From: Acherontichlamydia pituitae
Lineage (GTDB): Bacteria; Chlamydiota; Chlamydiia; Chlamydiales; Rhabdochlamydiaceae
NCBI GenBank assembly: GCA_019634675.1
Contig: JAHCAX010000005.1
Span: 62,001-126,000, forward strand
Length of the DNA: 64,000 bases
Direction: 5' to 3'
The translations under genes were made by a program, and so were the position numbers. Positions 1 through 7,331 of this stretch are shown piece by piece (the stretch's first letter is position 1; each line of letters begins with the position of its first letter). The notes beneath the pieces are model-generated. The model was not told where the DNA came from. It did no database searches and was given only the letters and a program-made list of their open reading frames with translations.

Positions 1-645
1 GCTGTGAAGGTTCGAGATGCCCATTTCTTTGTATTTTTCTGCATTGGAGCTGACGATTGCCGATTTGAGGCCGGAACGGATCATCCTGTGCTTTTCCCTG
101 ACCTGAGGAGAGAGGTAGGAAAGGCCTTTTAAAGCAGCTCCAATGAACTCAGTGACGGGAAGAACGGCCAAGGAAAGGGTCGTCTTAAGCCAATGCAAGG
201 TGTGGTAGTGGAATGATTGTTCGAGTTCGAAAGAGATGTTGTTGTCTTCGATTAATTTGATTGTTTTTCCGGCAAAAAGATAGCGGGAAGGGGCGAGAAA
301 AAAATCTCCAAGAGCCTCCAGGCCTGTCGCATCTTTGGCATGCATGTTGAGAAAGAGGTTTTCCCTGATGTTATGAAAGGAAGTGACGACAGGCATCCCA
401 AGCGGCTGCATGACATCTCTGACAAAGTGGACCGGTTTAATCTGCTGGACGGCTGTAGTGGAAGAGGTAGTCGGCGATGTTGCCTTGGCAGATCGTTCTT
501 GCGCTTCCGATTCCATATAGGAAGTTTGAGGGGAGTTGGCATTTTCCTGCGCATGGACTGTGCCGTAGCATGCGGTGAATAAAACGGCATGTAGAGCCAA
601 CTGCAATTGAGTTTTCATTTTTTTGAACATTCTGAACTGGGCCAT
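1..645 (-). CDS. Exported hypothetical protein, 3' end cut by window edge
   Basis: The reverse strand is open from the ATG at 645 to base 1 (215 codons) with no stop, so the gene runs off the left edge. An AGGAG ribosome binding site lies 6 nt before the ATG; later in-frame ATGs at 630 and 618 are possible. Residues 1-32 look like a Sec signal peptide: a Lys-rich start, a hydrophobic core (about residues 14-28) and a V-H-A cleavage site. A Ser/Thr/Gln-rich linker (about 35-65) follows, then a mixed alpha/beta part with a hydrophobic stretch near residues 155-175. I do not recognise the family. It is probably periplasmic or surface-located. Confidence 0.75.
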   Translation of the reverse strand, partial: MAQFRMFKKMKTQLQLALHAVLFTACYGTVHAQENANSPQTSYMESEAQERSAKATSPTTSSTTAVQQIKPVHFVRDVMQPLGMPVVTSFHNIRENLFLNMHAKDATGLEALGDFFLAPSRYLFAGKTIKLIEDNNISFELEQSFHYHTLHWLKTTLSLAVLPVTEFIGAALKGLSYLSPQVREKHRMIRSGLKSAIVSSNAEKYKEMGISNLHS

Positions 646-703
646 AGGCTATCTCCTAAAAGTTGGAGCTAATGCACAAACAGCTTCTGGACTGAAGCAA
701 AGT

Positions 704-875
704 TATACTACACCCAGTCAGGTTTTGTGAATTTCGACTTAGCTAGACTGCATCAAATCGATCCTCATCCTTACCCAGCCCGCTTAGGGCAGGGCTTCGT
801 CTTTCGGAATGCTTCGCATCAATTTTCTTTGTCTAGCCGTATCGAAATTCACAAAACCTGGCCGGGTGCAGTATA
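704..875. repeat. Palindromic element with 45-bp terminal inverted repeats
   Basis: Bases 704-748 and 831-875 are imperfect inverted repeats of 45 bp (roughly 38 matches) enclosing about 80 bp. The core shared piece is AGGTTTTGTGAATTTCGA. The element has no coding capacity and fills the gap between two divergent genes. Its size and architecture are those of a MITE or a large hairpin. It resembles other elements in this window in structure but not in sequence. Confidence 0.8.
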
Positions 876-1013
876 TGTGCGTGTGTTTTGAATTTTTATC
901 AGGTACGGTCAATTTCTTCCAACTATGGAAATATGGGCGGACTGATCTTGTGAATTAATTCCAAACATTGTACAGACTGGAAAATACGAGATAGTTAATG
1001 GGAGGCTATAGGC

Positions 1014-1565
1014 ATGTTGAGAGGAGTATTTATTGTCATTGCAGCGTCGGCTTGCGCCGTTTATCATTCTGGGGATAGTTTGATCGCCGACGAACAAATC
1101 GTCCTTCCGAACAACAACACGAACTTCACTTCGCCTACTCCGGTGCAGGCAATCGTCCTTGATTCCAATGGCAATATGACGGAGCAGGAGTACACCTACA
1201 ATCCCGATACGCAAGTGGTGGTCATCGATTCAAATAGCGGCGGCGATAATGCGAGCATTTTTTTTCCGCTTTTTGCTGCCGGTTTTATGTGGTGGGACGG
1301 ATACTGGGTAAACCATGAAGGCAACTACTACGTCGACAATCACTGGGTCCATGTCAATGATCCTGATTGGAACAACCACTGGCACAATTATTGGAACAAC
1401 CATTGGGACAACCATTGGCACAACTACTGGAACCAGCATCGTAACGATCCCAACTTCCGTTACCACAACCAAGAGCATTGGCAGGAGCACTCGTTCCGTG
1501 GGGGACAGCGGGATGGGGGAGACTTTCATCATGGAGGAGGAAGAGGGGGCGGCGGTAGAAGGTAA
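1014..1565 (+). CDS. Secreted His/Trp/Asn-repeat protein
   Basis: 183 aa, with a GGAGG ribosome binding site 8 nt before the ATG. The N-terminus (about residues 1-18) is a short signal-like hydrophobic segment ending near a Cys. A second hydrophobic stretch lies at 82-93 (SIFFPLFAAGFM). Residues 109-142 are a degenerate repeat built on N-H-W and N-Y-W triplets with many His, which could bind metal. The tail is rich in Gly, Arg and His (residues 160-183). I do not recognise a family. The antisense frame over the repeat is open only because of the repeat. It is a small envelope or secreted protein by inference. Confidence 0.7.
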   Translation: MLRGVFIVIAASACAVYHSGDSLIADEQIVLPNNNTNFTSPTPVQAIVLDSNGNMTEQEYTYNPDTQVVVIDSNSGGDNASIFFPLFAAGFMWWDGYWVNHEGNYYVDNHWVHVNDPDWNNHWHNYWNNHWDNHWHNYWNQHRNDPNFRYHNQEHWQEHSFRGGQRDGGDFHHGGGRGGGGRR

Positions 1566-1645
1566 GCTTGGATAGGATAAGAATTGACGGAAGGTCGTTG
1601 CTTTGGATAAGCTGTAGCTGATGTTGAATTTTGTTGTTAAATTTT

Positions 1646-2626
1646 ATGAAAAAGCTTTTGCAGCGCCGTGCTTATTTTTGGATTTCCGTCATCTGCCTGT
1701 GCTTTGGGATCTTCTGGGCCTACAAAGCGATCTCTTGCGTATGGGAGCAAAGGACCGATGGTTTTACGGTTGCATCGATCTCTTCAAGCCGAAAACCTAA
1801 TCCCGTCTGGGACGTCCATCCTCTGTCGCAAGACGAGCGGACCGAGCTGGACAAGGCCCTCTCCCAGAAATACCGGTATTTGGCATGCGGAAACCAGGCC
1901 TTTGCTTTTTTAAGCGAAGATGGGCGTTACGTGCTCAAGTTTTTCAAGCAAAAGTTGTTCGAGCCCTCCTTCCCATGGAAATGGCTCCCCTCCGCATGGC
2001 TTAAAGAGGGGAGAAGGGCAAAAAAGGTTTGGAAGAAAGAAGATAAGCTCCGAAGGGACTTTGAAAGCTACCGGATGGCATTCGATGAGCTGAAAGAGGA
2101 GACGGGACTTATTCTTGTCCACCTCAATCCAACCGATTGGATCGGCAGAAATATTTCGATCTCAGATAAGATCCATCTCGAACATTCGATCCCGCTTGAT
2201 GATTTTAACTTTATTATTCAAAGACGGGCAGACCTTGTCTATCCAACGATCGATAGGCTGATGGCGGAAGGGAACATCAATGCTGCCAAAGAGGCCCTTT
2301 CCTCGATCCTTAATCTCTTTGTTTCCCGTTGCCAGAAGGGGATAGCGGACAGTGATCCTGACCTGGACAAGAACTTTGGCTTTATCGATGGGCATGCGGT
2401 CCAGATCGATATTGGCCGATTTACTAGAAATACGGCGAAGGTAAAATTCCATGATCGTCATTTATCTCGACAGAGCGGGCTTTCTGAAGTTGAACCGCCT
2501 GTGATCAAAGACTCTTTCAAGGCTTGGCTATCAGAGAGCCATCCGGCCCTCTATGAGCAGTTCATGAATGAGTACCAGACATTATGCGACCAGAACGGGT
2601 TCAAGCCGCAAAGTCGGGTACTCTAA
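1646..2626 (+). CDS. Membrane-anchored kinase-like protein (paralog 1 of 6)
   Basis: 326 aa from the ATG at 1646; a TTG start five codons earlier is possible, and neither has a clear ribosome binding site. There is one N-terminal transmembrane segment (about residues 10-30) followed by T-D-G-F. Next comes a block resembling the protein-kinase N-lobe: Y-R-Y-L-A-C-G-N-Q-A-F-A-F, then S-E-D-G-R-Y-V-L-K-F-F with the Lys near residue 98. A C-lobe-like block near residues 230-260 reads K-G-I-A-D-S-D, then N-F-G-F, then I-D-I-G-R-F, comparable to the kinase catalytic Asp, Asn and DFG. The same layout recurs in five minus-strand genes at 17196-23076. Kinase activity is inference; it could be a pseudokinase. 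Confidence 0.8.
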   Translation: MKKLLQRRAYFWISVICLCFGIFWAYKAISCVWEQRTDGFTVASISSSRKPNPVWDVHPLSQDERTELDKALSQKYRYLACGNQAFAFLSEDGRYVLKFFKQKLFEPSFPWKWLPSAWLKEGRRAKKVWKKEDKLRRDFESYRMAFDELKEETGLILVHLNPTDWIGRNISISDKIHLEHSIPLDDFNFIIQRRADLVYPTIDRLMAEGNINAAKEALSSILNLFVSRCQKGIADSDPDLDKNFGFIDGHAVQIDIGRFTRNTAKVKFHDRHLSRQSGLSEVEPPVIKDSFKAWLSESHPALYEQFMNEYQTLCDQNGFKPQSRVL

Positions 2627-2644
2627 TTATCCGTGAGAACCTAA

Positions 2645-3382
2645 CTACTTTTGCAGCTTTGCAATCTGTTCGCAAAGATTCCCGCAATAGCTATGTACCT
2701 TGCCTGATGACTCTAATTTAGGCCAGATATGGCATCGATCGCATAATCTGTTATAGGCTACTGCATGGGTCGTGGAACAAAATTCAAAGTTTTCATGCTT
2801 TGGCTTATTGCAAGTAGGCAAGTAGCTAAAAACTTTCGAATAGGTGCAGATATTATCGGTGTTTTGCGGCTGATCTCCACGCCACTTAAATTCTTCTTCC
2901 CTGGTCAACGAAGGAACAGGTGTTTGATCAACGCCTAGGGTTTCATGGACGATGCATTGAAGCTTAAAGGGATCATCAAATCTATGACGGTATCCGTAGT
3001 TATCTTCAGGCGGCTCGCCAGCTTGGTGCCAAATCTTATAATTGATCATGTCTTGCTGTTCTTGTGGGAGTAATTGGAAGTTAGCAGTGAACAAATTCAG
3101 ACATTCTTCATAAACTTCTTTCGTTGCTGCAATAAGCTGCTCCCTGCTGTCAAAGGCATGCTCTTGACCATAGTTTGCTACAGGAGGTTCGCCAGCCTGG
3201 TGCCAAATATTAAAGCAGATCGTGTCTTTCAGCCGGTCAGGAAGGATGCTTAAAAATGTTTGCTGGACTTCCCGTGAAGAGCCGTTGCGCAATTGAAAAA
3301 CATTATTTAAATTGTTGGCCGCATCAAGGAATTGTGAATTGCCTTTAGAGACGCCAAATGTTCCTGGAATTTGTAATGACAT
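2645..3382 (-). CDS. Hypothetical protein with duplicated IWHQAGEPP unit and Cys-rich tail
   Basis: 245 aa; AGGGG precedes the ATG by about 7 nt. Two repeats of about 40 aa share I-W-H-Q-A-G-E-P-P, N-Y-G and H-x-F-D, around residues 57-100 and 113-155. The C-terminal third has about eight Cys plus His (C..C spacings, then CDRCH and CGNLC), suggesting one or two zinc sites. There is no signal peptide or membrane segment. It converges with the kinase-like gene, ending 18 bp away. Family unknown. The repeat plus zinc-finger layout would suit a host-directed or regulatory protein, but that is inference. Confidence 0.7.
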   Translation of the reverse strand: MSLQIPGTFGVSKGNSQFLDAANNLNNVFQLRNGSSREVQQTFLSILPDRLKDTICFNIWHQAGEPPVANYGQEHAFDSREQLIAATKEVYEECLNLFTANFQLLPQEQQDMINYKIWHQAGEPPEDNYGYRHRFDDPFKLQCIVHETLGVDQTPVPSLTREEEFKWRGDQPQNTDNICTYSKVFSYLPTCNKPKHENFEFCSTTHAVAYNRLCDRCHIWPKLESSGKVHSYCGNLCEQIAKLQK

Positions 3383-3611
3383 AATAATCCCCTATTTTGT
3401 TTGTTATTTTTAATTATAACATTTCAAATAGTATCAAATTGAAAATATAAATTGAAGTATTAAAAATAATTGTATATTGTTAATTTGTTTATTGTTTGAA
3501 GGAGTCAATAGAGAAGTGTGTATTGATTTTTTAATAAATGCTATTTAACATGCTTGTAGACAGGTTCTTGCGATGCAGCCGCAGCTCGAATAAGCCTGTG
3601 GATGGGCTTGA

Positions 3612-4946
3612 CTATTCGATTGAGGGCGCTCTGAGGACTTCAATGAGCTCGGGCCATCTCCTCAAATGGATTTGGGCCGTGATTGCAACTTGGTCCTTTC
3701 TGACTGCTGCTGTGAAGTCGGCCAGGTGGGGTAAATAATCTGCGTTCTCCCTTCGGTTCAAGAGTTTGATCAGTTCTGAAGTAAAGTAGCGGCGGTGGAG
3801 GCGGTAAGGCCACATGAGCTCCATTTCTGTGACGATCGCATTGGTCGTATAGAGGTGGGTCAAAATGGCGAGGGGATGGGCTTGGTCGAGACGGTCCCAC
3901 ATTGAATCAACATGCCTGTCTCCCCGCATCGCAGCGTAATACCCCATGTTCCTATGGGAGCGTACGAGCTCGGCGACCATGTCTTTTTGGCTTTCCGTCA
4001 GCTGGAGCTGCTGCCAGGCGGTGGGCTCTGCAGTAGGTGTTTCAATAGGTGTCTCTGTTGGAGGAGGAGTTTCCGTTGCAATCGGAGTGGGTATTGGCGT
4101 GGTTGTTTCTTGCGGCATCGACGGGAGGGTGATCCTTCCAAGCTTGACATCGATGATGTAGAAGGTCATGGCTTCCCAATTTCCCGATCCTAAGAAAGGT
4201 TCCAGGTTGACGGGTGGGATTTGGAGGGAACGGGCAAAACCGGGAAGAAAGTTGGCAAGCCCCGCCCGCTCTCGAATAAGCTTGTTAGCAAGGCCTTCTA
4301 AAAATCGGGGCCACAGCAAAGAGCTGTTGCGTATCGCATCGATGTCTCTGCACAGTGTGGGATGCAGGATGATGTACTCTAGAAATTTGAAAGGATGGAC
4401 ATGCTCGATCTCCCGGCCTAGCTGTTCAAGAGTGCTTTGCTGGGGCCAGAGAAAGATGGGATTGGTCGTTCCTAATGTATGCACGATCTGGAAGATTTTC
4501 CTTTTTTCGTCTGAGATGATCGGCAGAGTGGAAAAGGGATCGGGAGGAGCAGCTGTGGCTGTTTGAGCGTTAGGGGTAGGCGTCTCCGTGGGAGTTGGCC
4601 GAGTTTGGGGAGCTGGCGTTTCTGTCGGCGCGGCAGTTCCAGTTGGTGCAGGAGTCTCGCCTGGCAGCATCCATGCATCGGCAGGCTCTTCTTGCTTTTC
4701 GCCTCCGCGCACAAAGGTTGCAAGAGAGCTGAGAAGGCTATTGATCGTTTCTAAAACGGCTACGCAGGTCGAACGGAAAAATTCTCCGATCGTGTAGAGA
4801 AAACCGAAAGGACCGCTGCTCGATGGTTCCGGTGTGATCGTTGTCTGCTGCGCTGAGATCCCGATTGGAGATTGCCTTTGTTGAGCTGGAGTAGAAGCTG
4901 GGCTCGCAGCTGTAGCTGCCTGCGTTGGTTGAATCCCTGTTGCCAT
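3612..4946 (-). CDS. Two-lobed hypothetical protein with Pro/Thr linkers, candidate effector
   Basis: 444 aa; GGAGG lies 5 nt before the ATG. Order of parts: a Ser/Thr/Pro/Gln-rich N-terminus of the kind common in type III effectors; a hydrophobic patch (about 48-78); a Pro-Thr-Glu linker (about 95-140); helical lobe A (about 145-270); a second P-T-E-T-P linker (about 280-310); helical lobe B (about 312-440). The lobes look homologous: each has a H-P-(F/L) helix followed by L-W/M-W-P and an F-L/Y-L-P..A-F motif. Function is unrecognised. There is no signal peptide. Confidence 0.7.
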   Translation of the reverse strand: MATGIQPTQAATAASPASTPAQQRQSPIGISAQQTTITPEPSSSGPFGFLYTIGEFFRSTCVAVLETINSLLSSLATFVRGGEKQEEPADAWMLPGETPAPTGTAAPTETPAPQTRPTPTETPTPNAQTATAAPPDPFSTLPIISDEKRKIFQIVHTLGTTNPIFLWPQQSTLEQLGREIEHVHPFKFLEYIILHPTLCRDIDAIRNSSLLWPRFLEGLANKLIRERAGLANFLPGFARSLQIPPVNLEPFLGSGNWEAMTFYIIDVKLGRITLPSMPQETTTPIPTPIATETPPPTETPIETPTAEPTAWQQLQLTESQKDMVAELVRSHRNMGYYAAMRGDRHVDSMWDRLDQAHPLAILTHLYTTNAIVTEMELMWPYRLHRRYFTSELIKLLNRRENADYLPHLADFTAAVRKDQVAITAQIHLRRWPELIEVLRAPSIE

Positions 4947-5294
4947 GGTTTCCTCCGGTAAAAGATCAATGCATTGATCATAAAGAGAACCAATTTAATT
5001 TTTTTATATGAAAAAAGCAAAGCGGGAAAATTCATCTCCACAAATATCTTCGAGCCTATCTGTAACCTTGGGGAAAAAGATGGGAGAAGATCTTGAGATG
5101 ATTTTTGTGTTTTCGACAAGGGGATATTCATTCCATTTCCAAGAAGAAAACCAGGAAAAGCACTCAATAGATTTTCCAAATTTTTTCTCTAGATTGCGGA
5201 TAGGCCCTTAAGCTGGAATAGAAAATCTTTGCGCTATTTTTTTGCTTGAGCTACGATCTTGCGCAATCGAAATTTCCAATAGGATTTCGAGGAC
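4947..5294. other. Non-coding gap
   Basis: This AT-rich stretch lies upstream of the two-lobed gene and left of the inverted-repeat element. No gene, tRNA or convincing promoter pair was seen. Confidence 0.4.
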
Positions 5295-5623
5295 CTCGAT
5301 GTTCCACTTTTTTTGGGCCAGAGGGGAATTTTTGACAAAATCAGATCAAAGCGGAAGTGATCCGACGAGGCTACGGATACACGAGAAGGTCCGGTGGACC
5401 TTTGCAGTGAGGAGTAGGTGAAGCGGGCTTGGCCGCGAACCGGGAAAAGCAAAGCAGGTGAAGCGGGCTTGGCCGCGAACTGGGAAAAGCAAAGCAGGTG
5501 AAGCGGGCTTGGCCGCGAACCGGGAAAAGCAAAGCAGGTGAAGCGGGCTTGGCCGCGAACCGGACAGTACGGGCCGACCAAGGAGAATGGATGAAAATGG
5601 CCCCAAAAAAGTGGAACATCGAG
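5295..5623. repeat. Inverted-repeat element enclosing a tandem array
   Basis: Bases 5295-5319 and 5599-5623 are inverted copies of a 25-bp sequence (left arm starts CTCGATGTTCCAC, right arm ends GTGGAACATCGAG). Between them lies a 40-bp tandem repeat array. The right arm ends 42 bp before the spermidine synthase ATG. The architecture suggests a mobile or MITE-like element that acquired or expanded an internal repeat. Confidence 0.75.
5416..5563. repeat. Tandem repeat, 40-bp unit, about 3.7 copies
   Basis: Copies start at 5416, 5456, 5496 and 5536; the last is partial. The unit begins AGGTGAAGCGGGCTTGGCCG and is nearly invariant, with one C/T difference in copy 2. It is markedly more GC-rich than its flanks. 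Because 40 is not a multiple of 3, repeats are read in shifting frames, so the open frames across it on both strands are not evidence of a gene. There are no spacers, so it is not CRISPR. Confidence 0.9.
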
Positions 5624-5665
5624 ATTAACAATTCTAACAACCATTTTTCCAACAAAGGCAGTGAG

Positions 5666-6598
5666 ATGAAAGGTTTTTTCAAACATGCTTCTATTTTCGT
5701 TTTTTCCTCCCTTTTTTGCGCTTCGGCGTTACAGTCGCAAGAGCAATGGTACAATGAAACATTGTATCCAGAATGGGGTCAAAGGATACGGATGGACGAG
5801 GTGATTTATGAAGAGAAAACAGAGCTCCAAGATCTCGTGATTTTTGAAAATGAGCGATTCGGAAGAGTGTTGGCCTTAGACGGTGTCATCCAGCTTACTG
5901 AAGCGGATGAGTACGTTTATCATGAAATGTTAGCCCATGTCCCTCTTTTAGCCCATGGCAATGCGCGGCGCGTCTTGATCATCGGCGGAGGAGATGGGGG
6001 GATGTTAAGAGAAGTCTTACGCCATCCCAATGTGGAGACCGTCGTCCAAGTCGAGATCGATCCTTCGGTCATCGAGCTTTCCAAAAAATGGATACCCAAC
6101 GTATCGCGCGGCTCATTTGACAATCCACGCTTACAGCTCGTCATTGCCGACGGAGCTAAATTTGTTCAGGAAACCGATCAGCGTTTTGACGTGATCATTT
6201 GCGACTCCACCGATCCGATCGGCCCAGGGGAAGTTCTGTTCACTTCAGAATTTTACGGCAATTGCAAGCGCCTCTTGAACCCAAAAGGGATCTTTGTGAA
6301 CCAAAACGGAGTTCCTTTCCTGCAAGGGTTTGAGGTCACCGATACGTATCGGAATAGAAAGGACCATTTTGCAGTGACGACCTTTTATCTGGCCCCTGTT
6401 CCGACTTATGCCGGAGGGTTTATGGCATTCGGATGGGCGACAGATTGCGAAGAGTATGCCAATGTCGGCCAAGAGATCTTGCAAGAAAGGCTTAGTAAAA
6501 TTGATGGGAAGATGAAGTACTACACTCCAAAGGTCCATCAAGCTTCATTTGCACTGCCTCCTTTCATCCAAGAACACATTCCAGGAGAAGGAAACTAA
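5666..6598 (+). CDS. speE: Spermidine synthase with N-terminal signal peptide
   Basis: 310 aa from the ATG at 5666. The enzyme transfers an aminopropyl group from decarboxylated S-adenosylmethionine to putrescine. Family motifs seen: the usual N-terminal W-Y-x-E at residue 28, G-G-G-D-G-G (107-112), V-E-I-D-P (about 129), D-S-T-D-P-I-G-P (180-187), and Y-H-E-M-L. The odd part is residues 1-25: a Lys start, a hydrophobic core and A-S-A, which look like a Sec signal peptide added before the normal enzyme start. A GTG-initiated extension back to 5498 would read through the tandem repeat and is unlikely. The next gene overlaps its stop (TAATG). Confidence 0.9.
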   Translation: MKGFFKHASIFVFSSLFCASALQSQEQWYNETLYPEWGQRIRMDEVIYEEKTELQDLVIFENERFGRVLALDGVIQLTEADEYVYHEMLAHVPLLAHGNARRVLIIGGGDGGMLREVLRHPNVETVVQVEIDPSVIELSKKWIPNVSRGSFDNPRLQLVIADGAKFVQETDQRFDVIICDSTDPIGPGEVLFTSEFYGNCKRLLNPKGIFVNQNGVPFLQGFEVTDTYRNRKDHFAVTTFYLAPVPTYAGGFMAFGWATDCEEYANVGQEILQERLSKIDGKMKYYTPKVHQASFALPPFIQEHIPGEGN

Positions 6599-7176
6599 TG
6601 GCATCGGAACGATCAGTTTCTCATTCCTATGCATACCAGGGGCCCTTTTTAGGGCCTCTGTATAATCCTTGGTTCCATTTGAGCTATGCCGAACCTATAT
6701 TGGCAGGGCGTACTTTTAATTCTGTTCAAGAACTCTGGGAGAGCCTCTCCCATTTAGTCCCTGGAAGTTTACAGGATCGACGCGGCGAGCCTGCGGCGCA
6801 CAGCCGTTATCTTCCCCAATATTCGCCTGAAGAGGCAGAGCTGCTCCCATTAGTTGTTCTTTTATCGACGGCCGATGCAGTCCAGAATAGTCTTCCGAAG
6901 AAGTACCACAGCTCTTTTCATCTTGAAATTGCACAAATTGCCCTTCGCAAAAAGGTCGATACGGTCGCAGAGGCTTATTTTAAAAAGGCTGTTGCCGGAG
7001 GCTCTCAGAACCCGGCCGCATGGCTGTGTTACGCCAATTTTCTTGATACGTGCGGCAGGAAGCAGCAGTGCCTTGAGGTTTTACTAGAGGGCTTTAGTTT
7101 ATGCCCCTATTCGCATGAATTGCTTGATTCCATTTTACTCAAAGAAATTCCAAGCAGGTATACACAAAGTCATTAA
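6598..7176 (+). CDS. Hypothetical TPR-like protein coupled to speE
   Basis: 192 aa; its ATG overlaps the speE stop codon, and AGGAGAAGG just upstream serves as ribosome binding site, so the two are translationally coupled. The N-terminal third has aromatic, Pro- and Gly-rich sequence (G-P-F-L-G-P-L-Y-N-P-W-F). Residues about 105-180 resemble two helical hairpins of TPR type (A-E-A-Y-F-K-K-A, N-P-A-A-W-L-C-Y-A-N-F-L). There is no signal peptide. A role linked to the exported spermidine synthase, for example scaffolding, is only suggested by coupling. Confidence 0.7.
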   Translation: MASERSVSHSYAYQGPFLGPLYNPWFHLSYAEPILAGRTFNSVQELWESLSHLVPGSLQDRRGEPAAHSRYLPQYSPEEAELLPLVVLLSTADAVQNSLPKKYHSSFHLEIAQIALRKKVDTVAEAYFKKAVAGGSQNPAAWLCYANFLDTCGRKQQCLEVLLEGFSLCPYSHELLDSILLKEIPSRYTQSH

Positions 7177-7331
7177 TCTTTAATGGTCTAGCTTCTTGAG
7201 TTGGATCAGGGCCTGGACGATGAGGTCCATTCTTTTCTGGCCCTTATATATAATAATTTATTTAAATTTTCATGTTTATTCAATTAAAGTTTGTTTTTGG
7301 TATAATTTGTATAGTTGTTTTTAGGTATTAT

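Noticed and set aside
1230..1575. Val/Met/Pro- and Thr-rich ORFs in other frames over the His/Trp/Asn repeat
   Set aside because: Open only because of the underlying repeat; no start signals.
4947..5294. tRNA or small RNA in the gap
   Set aside because: No cloverleaf or clear promoter-terminator pair was found.
5416..5563. Possible CRISPR array
   Set aside because: Repeats are contiguous 40-bp units without spacers and no cas genes are nearby.
5498..5665. GTG-initiated extension of speE
   Set aside because: It would translate the tandem repeat and the inverted-repeat arm; the ATG at 5666 starts a good signal peptide.
5234..5686. Minus-strand ORFs over the tandem repeat
   Set aside because: Repeat-derived, low complexity, no ribosome binding site, and antisense to speE at one end.
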